Shown here piece after piece: positions 15,418-23,032 of a stretch of DNA of 45,116 nt. The position numbers were made by a program, and so were the translations under genes. Source of the DNA: Clostridia bacterium (GTDB lineage: Bacteria; Bacillota; Clostridia; Oscillospirales; CAG-272). The stretch is taken from NCBI GenBank assembly GCA_017481595.1, contig JAFUOY010000033.1, positions 1-45,116 on the forward strand, read 5' to 3'. Under the pieces are notes generated by a model. It saw only the letters and a list, made by a program, of their open reading frames with translations, was not told where the DNA came from and made no database searches. The number at the start of each line of letters is the position of its first letter. Position 1 is the first letter of the stretch.

Positions 15418-16321
15418 CTTTTTTCTCCGATTTTAATTTTTTTATTGTTTTATTTCCTTTTACTATCATAAATATTGCCATAAAGTAGGCAAAAATACTT
15501 ACCGCGCTTCCCGTTAAAGTATTGGTAAGGGAGATGTCCATAGTTCCGTCTCCGAAGGAAGCAAGCATTGCGGTCTGCAGGGCGAGAATTGATACTGCGC
15601 CGTCCACAAGGTTTATATCTCTTGCCGCCTCAACCGTAAGGTCCGTCTGCTTTTGCGCCTTTACAAAATTATATATTGCCGTACCTATTTTTGTAAAGGT
15701 ATACGCTGCGTGTACGTATATAAGAAGCCCGGGATATTCGTATCCCATACCCTCAAATATCATTTGCGCAATGGCAAAGGATAGCGCCACGTTAAGCAGA
15801 AGCAGGACTATACCGCTGTTTCTGTAGGTTTTTGCTGTTTTATATTCCTTGTTTTCAATATCCTTTTTTACTTTTTTATTTCGATTTATTACTCCTGCCC
15901 GAATAAGTGTAAGACAGATATAATAGGCAGAAAGAGCGCCGTACCACACAGAGCCGTAGATTATACCGAAAACTCCGTTAAACAAGCCGTAGGCAATGCT
16001 GACCCCCAAGGAAAGAGTAACGCCCACCATAGTGCGAAAGCCAAAGCTTTCTAAAAATTCCCTTGTTACGCGCCATCTTTTAAGTAAATTTACCGTCCTT
16101 TCCTTTGCGTGGGGAATAAATATTACCACAAGATACACAGAGTATCCAAAGAAAAGCGCGGAAAAGCCAAAGCATACGTAGGATAATATTTCAAGCGTCT
16201 TATTTAGCTCGGGTATAAAAAGGAAAACCATAGAGCCGCCCACCGTTAAAACGGTAAGTAGGGTTGATAATGCGATAATTTTACCCGAGGGCTTTTTTAA
16301 TTTTTCAAAAAGATTATTCAT
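15407..16321 (-). CDS. Polytopic membrane protein of unknown function
   Basis: 304 residues with about eight membrane segments spread over the whole length, and a basic loop RNKKVKKDIENKEYKTAKT near residue 150. Its start overlaps the histidine kinase gene by 8 bases, so it is translated together with the sensor. I recognise no catalytic motif. By context it is either the output of, or an accessory to, the two-component system. CGGAG-type ribosome sites and overlaps show this is a real gene. Confidence 0.75.
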   Translation of the reverse strand: MNNLFEKLKKPSGKIIALSTLLTVLTVGGSMVFLFIPELNKTLEILSYVCFGFSALFFGYSVYLVVIFIPHAKERTVNLLKRWRVTREFLESFGFRTMVGVTLSLGVSIAYGLFNGVFGIIYGSVWYGALSAYYICLTLIRAGVINRNKKVKKDIENKEYKTAKTYRNSGIVLLLLNVALSFAIAQMIFEGMGYEYPGLLIYVHAAYTFTKIGTAIYNFVKAQKQTDLTVEAARDINLVDGAVSILALQTAMLASFGDGTMDISLTNTLTGSAVSIFAYFMAIFMIVKGNKTIKKLKSEKKDGQ

Positions 16322-17369
16322 CAGCGCCCGTTCCCTTTAAGATTATAGTAAAGGTACTTCCCTTTCCTATCTCGCTTTTAACCGAGATCTCACCGCCTAA
16401 AATATCAATTACCTTTTTTACAAGGGGGAGTCCGAGTCCGTTTCCCTCTCCCGAATGGGACGTATCGCCCTGATAGAATTTTTCAAAAATGTGCTTTCCC
16501 GTTTCTCTTGAAATGCCGCAGCCCGTATCCGTTATCTTTACCTCAACGGAGTCAAGATGCTCCTTAAGGCTTATAAAGATGCTGCCGCCCTTATCAGTAA
16601 ACTTAATGGCGTTGGAAATAAGATTATTCCACACTATTTCAAGGTATGAGCCCGAGGAATATATAACCACGTCATCAAGGTCGCATTCCAAATTAAGCTC
16701 CTTCTTTTCAATAATGCTTTCAAAGCTTAGTACCATGTCGGAAAGCATAGCAGTCAGGTCCACTCTTTCATATTCGGGAGCTATATCCCGGTTTTCAAGC
16801 TTATTAAGCTTCAAAATATTGGTTATAAGATCCGTCAATCGCTTTGACGCGTTATTTATGGTGGCTACGTACTTTTGTCTTGTTTCGCTGTCAAGCTCCT
16901 CATTTTGCAGCATTGAAGAATAGCTTTGTATAACGGCAAGAGGAGTTTTCAGCTCGTGGGAAACGTTTGAAATAAAATCCGTTCTCAGCATTGCGCTTTT
17001 TTCAAGCGCCTCCGCCATTTTATTAAGGTCCTCCATTATAGCGTCGTAGCCGTTGTAATGATTGTACTTTACAGGCAGATCAAGCCTTGCGGAAAAGTCT
17101 CCTGCGGTTATCTTTTCCGTTGCGTCAAGTATTTTCTTTACAGGCTTATCTACCATTATTTTACGTCTGAAAAAGTCAATAAGGGTGCATAAGGTGGAAA
17201 GAATAAATATAAGCACCAAAACCAAAACGGCAATAAGACCGTTATTCGATGTCCTGTCCTCTATATAGTCAAAGACCAATATTGCCACCTGCATAATAAA
17301 GGCAATAAGGAAGAAGAAAAACAGCATACCGCCCACAGATATTGTGCTTCTGCGTCTTTTGTTCTTCAT
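16314..17369 (-). CDS. Two-component sensor histidine kinase
   Basis: 351 residues. Two membrane helices (about 11-34 and 44-66) enclose only a short outer loop, so the signal is probably sensed in or near the membrane. A HAMP domain (about 70-125) leads to the HisKA domain with predicted phospho-histidine H138 in FISNVSHELKTPL. The ATPase domain has the N box NLISNAIKF, G1 DTGCGI and G2 GNGLGLPLV. It shares a 4-base ATGA overlap with its response regulator gene. The very short sensor loop and adjacent membrane proteins resemble envelope or antimicrobial-peptide stress systems; that is inference. Confidence 0.93.
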   Translation of the reverse strand: MKNKRRRSTISVGGMLFFFFLIAFIMQVAILVFDYIEDRTSNNGLIAVLVLVLIFILSTLCTLIDFFRRKIMVDKPVKKILDATEKITAGDFSARLDLPVKYNHYNGYDAIMEDLNKMAEALEKSAMLRTDFISNVSHELKTPLAVIQSYSSMLQNEELDSETRQKYVATINNASKRLTDLITNILKLNKLENRDIAPEYERVDLTAMLSDMVLSFESIIEKKELNLECDLDDVVIYSSGSYLEIVWNNLISNAIKFTDKGGSIFISLKEHLDSVEVKITDTGCGISRETGKHIFEKFYQGDTSHSGEGNGLGLPLVKKVIDILGGEISVKSEIGKGSTFTIILKGTGADE

Positions 17370-18037
17370 TTCAGCACCGCCTTATATCCAAGACCGTGGA
17401 CGGTAAGTATCTCAAAGCCGTCGCATACGGAGGTCTTTTCTCTTATCTTAGCCATATATACGTCAACAGTACGGGAGGTTGCCGAGGAGTCAAAATCCCA
17501 GAATTCCTCCATTAAGGCAGACCTTGTAAATGTCTTTTTGGGATAGGATAGAAGCTTGAAAAGAATATCAAATTCACGCACGGTAAGGGATATTTCTTCT
17601 CCGTCCGCTACTGCTGTACGCTCCTCCGTATTCATTACGAAATTGCCTATCCTTATCTCCTTTTGGGTTTCTACCCTTGCGCGCCTTAATACCGCGTTTA
17701 TCTTAAGAAGCAAAACGTCCATATCAAAGGGCTTGGTAACGTAATCGTCAATACCGATGGAATAGCCAAACATCTTTGAGGGCTTATCGTCCTTGGCGGT
17801 CATAAAGATTATAGGTACGTCCTTATCGAAGCTGCGTATCTCCTTGGCAAGCTCAAAGCCGTCCATTTTCGGCATCATTATATCCGTAAGGATCATATCG
17901 AATCTTACTCTTTCGGTTGCCTCAAGGCCCTCCTCACCGTCAAAGCAAGAGGTTATATCGTAGCCCATATTTCTTAAAGATGACGTCACGAATCTGTTCA
18001 GATCCTTATCATCCTCACAAACGAGTATTTTTATCAT
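17366..18037 (-). CDS. OmpR-type response regulator
   Basis: 223 residues. The receiver domain has acidic residues E8/D9/D10, phospho-acceptor D52 in MILTDIMMPKMDG, T (FMTAK) and K (VTKPFD). The C-terminal winged helix contains FDILFKLLSYPKKTFTRSALMEEFW and SRTVDVYMAKIREK. It is the first gene of the four-gene operon regulator-kinase-membrane protein-small membrane protein. AGGAGG precedes the ATG. Confidence 0.95.
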   Translation of the reverse strand: MIKILVCEDDKDLNRFVTSSLRNMGYDITSCFDGEEGLEATERVRFDMILTDIMMPKMDGFELAKEIRSFDKDVPIIFMTAKDDKPSKMFGYSIGIDDYVTKPFDMDVLLLKINAVLRRARVETQKEIRIGNFVMNTEERTAVADGEEISLTVREFDILFKLLSYPKKTFTRSALMEEFWDFDSSATSRTVDVYMAKIREKTSVCDGFEILTVHGLGYKAVLK

Positions 18038-18073
18038 ATTTACCTCCTGTAAGAGCTTGATCTCATTACTTCT

Positions 18074-18102
18074 ATTGTATCATATATTTTTCATATTTGC
18101 AA
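18074..18102 (-). promoter_or_regulatory. Promoter of the two-component operon
   Basis: On the minus strand TTGCAA (18097-18102), 17-base spacer, TACAAT (18074-18079), 36 bases before the regulator start. It diverges from the htrA gene; the AT-rich gap between them holds no gene. Confidence 0.65.
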
Positions 18103-18296
18103 AAGGTTTATGTTTTGTTAAGAAATTGTAAATTACCCTTTATTTTTACCGTTTCACATAAAAATCATTTTTAAAAAATGCTTTTTCAAATTATTTTTTT
18201 GGTATCATCATAAAAATTTCACAAAGATATTGTAGAATAAAATCGTGGAATAGAGGAATACTCTCCTTTGATAATAAGACGAAAAGAGGTCTTTAT

Positions 18297-19508
18297 ATGT
18301 CTGATTACATTTTCAATAATTATCCAAACGATAATAAATTTTCAAATAATCAAAAGCCGAACAAGAGCTCGGGAAAAACGGTATTTATCGCATTGTTTTG
18401 CGCGGCGTCCATACTCGTGTCGGGATTTTTGGGAATAATGATAGGCGTTGCCTTCGCTCCCGATACAAGTAAGGATACAAACGGCGGTACTGTAAACAGC
18501 TACGTTTACGAATCTCCCTCCATTCAGAATACGGGAAGCGTTTTTGAACCCGAGCAGCTGCAAAACGGAGGCTACCTTACAGTTGCGCAGACTGCAGCCT
18601 ACTCCGCTCCCACGGTTGTGGAGATAAGAACGGAATATATGGCGCAATCCTATTTTCAATACGTTACGGGCGGCGCAGGTAGCGGCGTTATCTCGGGTGA
18701 ATACAAGGTAAACGGCGCAAAGGCGGGATATTATATCCTTACCAACGCCCACGTTATCCAAAAGGAAAACGGAAATATAGTAGAGGCAAGCGGTATAACC
18801 GTCACTACCTCCGACGGCAAGGACTATACCGTAAAAAATATAGTTGGCTATGACACGATGGGTGACGTTGCGGTTCTGATGATAGAAACGGGGGACACAT
18901 TAAAATGCGCCTCCTTTGGTGACTCCGATACACTTATCGTAGGTCAGGAGGTGGTTGCCATAGGTAACCCCTTAGGTGAGCTTGGCGGTACTGTAACAAA
19001 CGGTATAGTAAGCGCCCTTGACCGTGAGATAAACGTTGACGGCAATAAAATGAATCTTTTACAGACAAACGCGGCGATAAATCCCGGTAACTCGGGCGGC
19101 GGACTTTTCAACCTCCGCGGTGAGCTTGTGGGACTTGTAAACGCAAAATCCTCTGGCAGCGGTATTGAGGGACTTGGCTTTGCCATTCCTTCAAACGACG
19201 TAAAAATGATGCTTACCGATATTCTTACCTACGGTTACGTCCGCGGCAGACCCTTTGTCGGTATTAACGTATACCTTGACTCCTATTCAAGGGTAAGAGT
19301 TCACTCCTTAGCCCCCGATCACAACGACGGTGTGCTTCAGCAGCACGACATTATCCTTTCCGCTGACGGAATAAATATAAAATCCTCTGCCGATCTTTTA
19401 TCCGTGGTGCAAAGCCACGAGGTAGGCGAAACCATAGACCTTAAGATAGTAAGAAACGGCAAGGAATCCACGGTTAAAATAACCGTTTTTGAAAAGAAGC
19501 CTTCTTGA
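18297..19508 (+). CDS. HtrA/DegP-type membrane-anchored serine protease
   Basis: 403 residues. A short cytosolic N-terminus, one membrane helix (about 27-52) and an extracytoplasmic trypsin-like domain. The catalytic triad is predicted as H152 (ILTNAHVI), D190 (TMGDVAVL) and S266 (NPGNSGGGLFN). The C-terminus (about 310-400) is a PDZ domain with GIEGLGFAIP before it and an exposed VGETIDLKIVRNGKE strand. Such proteases degrade misfolded envelope proteins. An AGAGG site precedes the ATG at 18297. The neighbouring two-component systems on both sides suggest envelope-stress control, as inference. Confidence 0.94.
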   Translation: MSDYIFNNYPNDNKFSNNQKPNKSSGKTVFIALFCAASILVSGFLGIMIGVAFAPDTSKDTNGGTVNSYVYESPSIQNTGSVFEPEQLQNGGYLTVAQTAAYSAPTVVEIRTEYMAQSYFQYVTGGAGSGVISGEYKVNGAKAGYYILTNAHVIQKENGNIVEASGITVTTSDGKDYTVKNIVGYDTMGDVAVLMIETGDTLKCASFGDSDTLIVGQEVVAIGNPLGELGGTVTNGIVSALDREINVDGNKMNLLQTNAAINPGNSGGGLFNLRGELVGLVNAKSSGSGIEGLGFAIPSNDVKMMLTDILTYGYVRGRPFVGINVYLDSYSRVRVHSLAPDHNDGVLQQHDIILSADGINIKSSADLLSVVQSHEVGETIDLKIVRNGKESTVKITVFEKKPS

Positions 19509-19522
19509 TCTCCTTTCCATAT

Positions 19523-19579
19523 CCGCAAATTGTTGCGGACGCAGAATGCAACACAAAATTTTAGTGTTGCATTTTGTGC
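19523..19579 (+). terminator. Double hairpin after htrA
   Basis: A 7-bp hairpin TCCGCAA/TTGCGGA (19523-19540) is followed directly by a long hairpin with core AATGCAACAC/GTGTTGCATT (19546-19555 with 19564-19573), extended by wobble pairs. The T-run inside the right arm is short, so it may act as a terminator or as an RNA stabiliser. The next promoter starts 7 bases on. Confidence 0.55.
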
Positions 19580-19585
19580 ATATGG

Positions 19586-19615
19586 TTGACAATCAGTATG
19601 AATTTATGATATTAT
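19586..19615 (+). promoter_or_regulatory. Promoter of the second two-component operon
   Basis: TTGACA (19586-19591), 18-base spacer, TATTAT (19610-19615), 20 bases before the regulator start. The very short leader (about 15 bases) leaves just enough room for the GAGGTGA ribosome site. Confidence 0.65.
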
Positions 19616-19635
19616 TTTTTTACGAGGTGATGACA

Positions 19636-20334
19636 ATGTACAGAATTTTAGTAGTTGATGACGAAATAATGATTAGAAGCCTTATACGAAAATACGGAGA
19701 GTTCGAGGGACATACCGTAATTGAGGCGGTTGACGGAATGGACGCCATTTCAAAATTCAAGTCCGAGGGCGCTGATATTATAATTATGGATATTATGATG
19801 CCCGAGCTTGACGGCTTCTCTGCCTGCCGTGAGATAAGAAAGATATCTGACGTGCCCATAATTATGCTTTCCGCAAGGGGCGAGGAATACGATAAGATAA
19901 ACGGATTCGAGATAGGTATTGACGATTACGTTGTAAAGCCCTTTTCACCAAAGGAGCTTATGCTTCGTATCGATGCCATAATGAAGAGAGCAAAATCAGG
20001 CGGAAGAAACGAAAGCAAAAACGAGATAATTACTCTTGCAGGGGGCGGTATAACCGTTGATTTTACCGCAAGAATCGTTTACAGGGACGGAGAAAGAATA
20101 GAAATGTCACCCAAGGAGTACGATCTTTTCTTCTATATGATAAAGAATAAGAATATTGCCCTTACGAGAGATAAGCTTCTTTCCGACGTTTGGGGATACG
20201 ATTTCTTTGGGGATGACAGAACTCTTGACACACATATAAAAATACTGAGAAAAAGCCTTGGCGCATACAACGACCTTATAGTTACCATAAGAGGCGTTGG
20301 CTACCGCTTAGAGGACAAGTATGAAGCAAAATAA
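19636..20334 (+). CDS. OmpR-type response regulator (second system)
   Basis: 232 residues from the ATG at 19636, which has GAGGTGA upstream; the longer in-frame reading would begin inside the htrA end and cross the promoter. The receiver has D8/D9, phospho-acceptor D52 in IIIMDIMMPELDG, S (MLSARG) and K (VVKPFSPKE). The winged-helix output contains YDLFFYMIKNKNIALTRDKLL, VWGYDFFGDDRTLDTHIK and the typical end VTIRGVGYRLE. It overlaps its kinase gene by 14 bases. Confidence 0.95.
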   Translation: MYRILVVDDEIMIRSLIRKYGEFEGHTVIEAVDGMDAISKFKSEGADIIIMDIMMPELDGFSACREIRKISDVPIIMLSARGEEYDKINGFEIGIDDYVVKPFSPKELMLRIDAIMKRAKSGGRNESKNEIITLAGGGITVDFTARIVYRDGERIEMSPKEYDLFFYMIKNKNIALTRDKLLSDVWGYDFFGDDRTLDTHIKILRKSLGAYNDLIVTIRGVGYRLEDKYEAK

Positions 20335-21799
20335 AAAATTCGTGCCCAGCATAAGGACAAGAATATTCATATCGATGCTTATTCTTACCTTTGTAATGCT
20401 GTTTATTATCTGGCTGACGCAGACGGTATTTCTTGCGGGTATGTACAGATACATAAAGACCAACGATATGGAAAATATCGCGAGCGTGGTGGGCAGTAAT
20501 CTCGACAAGGAAAACTTTGACCTTCTTCTTGATGACATCTCTGCCAAGCACGAGACCTGTCTTACGGTAATAAACGTATCCAAGGATAACGAAATAGTTT
20601 ACAACAGCCACGCATTGAATAACTGTATCGTCCATAAAATGACAACGGACGATATAATCCGCCATTGGTATATGGAGGCGGTAAAAAGCGATAATTCATT
20701 TGTAAAGATCATATCAGCGGATGAATTCCGTAATTCATATTTCGATTACGGCTCCTTTGACAACGTTTTGCCCGATGATGGTGTATCAAACTGTATAATC
20801 TCCGCAAACGTGACTAAAAATGCGGAGGGAGATACCTATTTGTTCGTGCTTAATTCGTCTATTGAGCCTGTTTCCGCAACTATAAGGACCTTAAGAATCC
20901 AGCTTATCTCCATTTCCCTCTTGATGGTGGCGGTGGCGGGAATTATGTCCTTCATCCTTTCAAAAAGAATTGCATCCCCCATTGCAAATATGAGCAAGGA
21001 CGTAAAAAGAATGGCAAAGGGCGACCCCGTTCGCTTTGTTGAGGCGGGCACGGAGGAAACCGTGGAGCTTGCAAGGACCCTTAATTATATGTCCAACGAG
21101 CTTGAAAAGGTTGACAAAATGCAAAAGGAGCTTATTGCAAACATATCCCACGATCTACGCACACCCCTTACAATGATTTCGGGATACAGTGAGGTAATGA
21201 GGGATATTCCCGGCGAAAATACGCCCGAGAATATGCAGATCATCATTGATGAGACCGCCCGTCTTTCCTCCCTTGTAAACGATCTATTGGATCTGTCCAA
21301 ATTCCAGACGGGAGTGCAGGTGCTTAACTGTCGGGTTATGAATCTTACAGAGGCGATACGCAAAACTGTAGAACGGTACGAGCATCTTATATCCCACAAC
21401 GGCTACGATATAAGCTTTGAGTACGATAGGGACGTATACATCTACGCCGACGAAATAAGAATTTTGCAGGTGGTATACAATCTTATCAACAACGCCATAA
21501 ATTACACGGGTGACGACAAGAGGGTTACGGTACGTCAAAAGGTAAGTGACGGATACGTAAAGATACTTATTATTGACACAGGGTGCGGTATTTCCGAGGA
21601 TGAGCTTCATCTTATATGGGACAGATACTATAAGGTGGATAAGGTACATTCAAGAGCCAAGGTAGGCACGGGAATCGGTCTTTCCATCGTTAAAAACATT
21701 CTTACCATTCACGATTGCCGCTTCGGTGTTTCAAGTGAGATCGATAAGGGTAGTACATTCTGGTTTGAATTTAAAATAATTGATGGAAATGTTAAATAA
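20321..21799 (+). CDS. Two-component sensor histidine kinase (second system)
   Basis: 492 residues. Membrane helix 1 (about 14-38) and helix 2 (about 192-214) enclose a roughly 150-residue extracellular sensor domain. HAMP follows (SKRIASPIANMSKDVKRMA). HisKA contains phospho-histidine H277 in LIANISHDLRTPLTMISGYSEV. The ATPase domain has NLINNAINYTG, DTGCGIS and GTGIGLSIVKNIL. The architecture resembles the VanS/ResE-like class. The stop codon TAA lies inside the conserved AATAAG start of repeat copy B, so the last codons may have been changed by an insertion. Confidence 0.93.
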   Translation: MKQNKKFVPSIRTRIFISMLILTFVMLFIIWLTQTVFLAGMYRYIKTNDMENIASVVGSNLDKENFDLLLDDISAKHETCLTVINVSKDNEIVYNSHALNNCIVHKMTTDDIIRHWYMEAVKSDNSFVKIISADEFRNSYFDYGSFDNVLPDDGVSNCIISANVTKNAEGDTYLFVLNSSIEPVSATIRTLRIQLISISLLMVAVAGIMSFILSKRIASPIANMSKDVKRMAKGDPVRFVEAGTEETVELARTLNYMSNELEKVDKMQKELIANISHDLRTPLTMISGYSEVMRDIPGENTPENMQIIIDETARLSSLVNDLLDLSKFQTGVQVLNCRVMNLTEAIRKTVERYEHLISHNGYDISFEYDRDVYIYADEIRILQVVYNLINNAINYTGDDKRVTVRQKVSDGYVKILIIDTGCGISEDELHLIWDRYYKVDKVHSRAKVGTGIGLSIVKNILTIHDCRFGVSSEIDKGSTFWFEFKIIDGNVK

Positions 21800-22014
21800 G
21801 AACAGATCAAAACAGACACACCGTATAAGTTAACGGTAATTTATCGATATATATCATAACTATCTAAAGTTGAGATTTTGTCATATGACAAAATCTCTTC
21901 TTTTTATGTGTCTGTTTTTAAGAACGACTGCTTCTCCACGGGGTCCCCGTAAAATCCATAAGGATTTTTGGGGAATGGGTCAGCCGTACAAAGTACAGCG
22001 ACGAGTACGCATTC
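21795..22014 (+). repeat. Interspersed 3'-end element, copy B
   Basis: Begins AATAAGAACAGA, of which TAA is the stop codon of the upstream kinase. It continues CAAAACAGACAC, an AT-rich stretch, a perfect 12-bp hairpin (21872-21883 with 21886-21897) followed by TTCTTTTT, and GTGTCTGTTTTT, then CGACTGCTTCTCC and a closing CGACGAGTACGCATTC block (21999-22014). The hairpin plus T-rich tail is the only terminator-like structure in the correct sense for the kinase operon. Same order of blocks as copies A and C. Confidence 0.8.
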
Positions 22015-22052
22015 GTCCTTTCTGTCCATATTTTCCTATTTCCAAAATATTA

Positions 22053-22078
22053 AAGGCTGTCTTATCAAAGACAGCCTT
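22053..22078 (-). terminator. Terminator of the S1-domain gene
   Basis: AAGGCTGTCTT (22053-22063) pairs with AAGACAGCCTT (22068-22078) around ATCA, with a TTT-rich continuation on the minus strand. It lies 7 bases after the stop of the S1-domain gene. Confidence 0.8.
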
Positions 22079-22084
22079 GTTTTA

Positions 22085-23017
22085 TTAGAATACAGTTTCA
22101 ACGAGCTTTTTACAGGTGGTGGGAGAGTAGCGCCAGCGGGAGATACTATCCACCTCCTTAGGGTCTACGAAATAGCCGCAGGGCTTTATCTCGGGGGTAA
22201 AATCGTAGGAGTCGATAATAACAAGCTTTACCTTCATTTTATCGGGAATTATGCTCTTTATATACACGGCGCAGAATTGACCCTCACACACGCCCTCCCG
22301 ATATTCCGCAAGTCCCGCAAGATTTGGGGCAAGCTCCACAAAAATGCCGTAATCCTCTACGCTTCTGACTATGCCAGATACCGTCTGCCCCGGGGAAAAC
22401 ATAGATGCATTTTCCTCCCATGTGCCAAAAAGCTCCTTTGTGGAAACGTAAATTCTGTTAGTTTCCTTATCTATGCTCTTTACCACAACGTATATCTCGT
22501 CACGCAAGGAAAATCTTTCCGACGGGTTGGCAATTCTTGACACGGACACACAGTCTACCGTAAGCAGGGCGACTGCGCCGCATCCTACGTCAACGAAAGC
22601 TCCAAAGGGCTCAAAATGGGTAATTCGGGCGGGAATTATTTTACCCGGAGTAAGGGATGCAATATAGCTTTCTATACACTCCCTCTGGGCCTCCTTTCTT
22701 GAAAGAATAGCCGTTTGCTTACCGTTTACGGTCTTAAGCTCCATTACCTTAAAGCACACGGGCTTACCTACCCTTGTTATAATGGCAATATCCTTTGCTC
22801 TTTCTCCGTATACGCACTCATCCCTGTATATAATTCCGTCCACTCCCCCAAGGTCAATATGAAGTGTATATGTGTCGCTATCACACAAATTAACCACTCC
22901 CTCAAGGATTTTTCCCTCACGTCGGGCATTTTCAAGCCCCTGATATGAGGAAATGTATTCTCTGTTTTCTGCAGTTCCGAGGATCGCGCCCTCGGGCAGA
23001 TATGTATTATGTTTCAT
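22085..23017 (-). CDS. S1-domain RNA-binding protein (RpsA-like)
   Basis: 310 residues. Three S1-type beta-barrels can be outlined: an N-terminal one (about 37-105, GKILEGVVNLCDSDTYTLHIDLGG), a central one (about 124-190, GKIIPARITHFEPFGAFVDVGCGAVALL) and a third (about 212-270, GQTVSGIVRSVEDYGIFVELAPNLAGL). The middle and last have the FGAFVD/GIFVEL signature. Low-GC Gram-positives often have such S1-like proteins in place of the six-domain E. coli S1. It likely binds mRNA or ribosomes. It begins 15 bases after the P-type ATPase stop, with GGAGG, so the two are probably cotranscribed. A tail of about 40 residues without S1 features ends the protein. Confidence 0.85.
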   Translation of the reverse strand: MKHNTYLPEGAILGTAENREYISSYQGLENARREGKILEGVVNLCDSDTYTLHIDLGGVDGIIYRDECVYGERAKDIAIITRVGKPVCFKVMELKTVNGKQTAILSRKEAQRECIESYIASLTPGKIIPARITHFEPFGAFVDVGCGAVALLTVDCVSVSRIANPSERFSLRDEIYVVVKSIDKETNRIYVSTKELFGTWEENASMFSPGQTVSGIVRSVEDYGIFVELAPNLAGLAEYREGVCEGQFCAVYIKSIIPDKMKVKLVIIDSYDFTPEIKPCGYFVDPKEVDSISRWRYSPTTCKKLVETVF

Positions 23018-23032
23018 TTTATTTTCCTCCGT

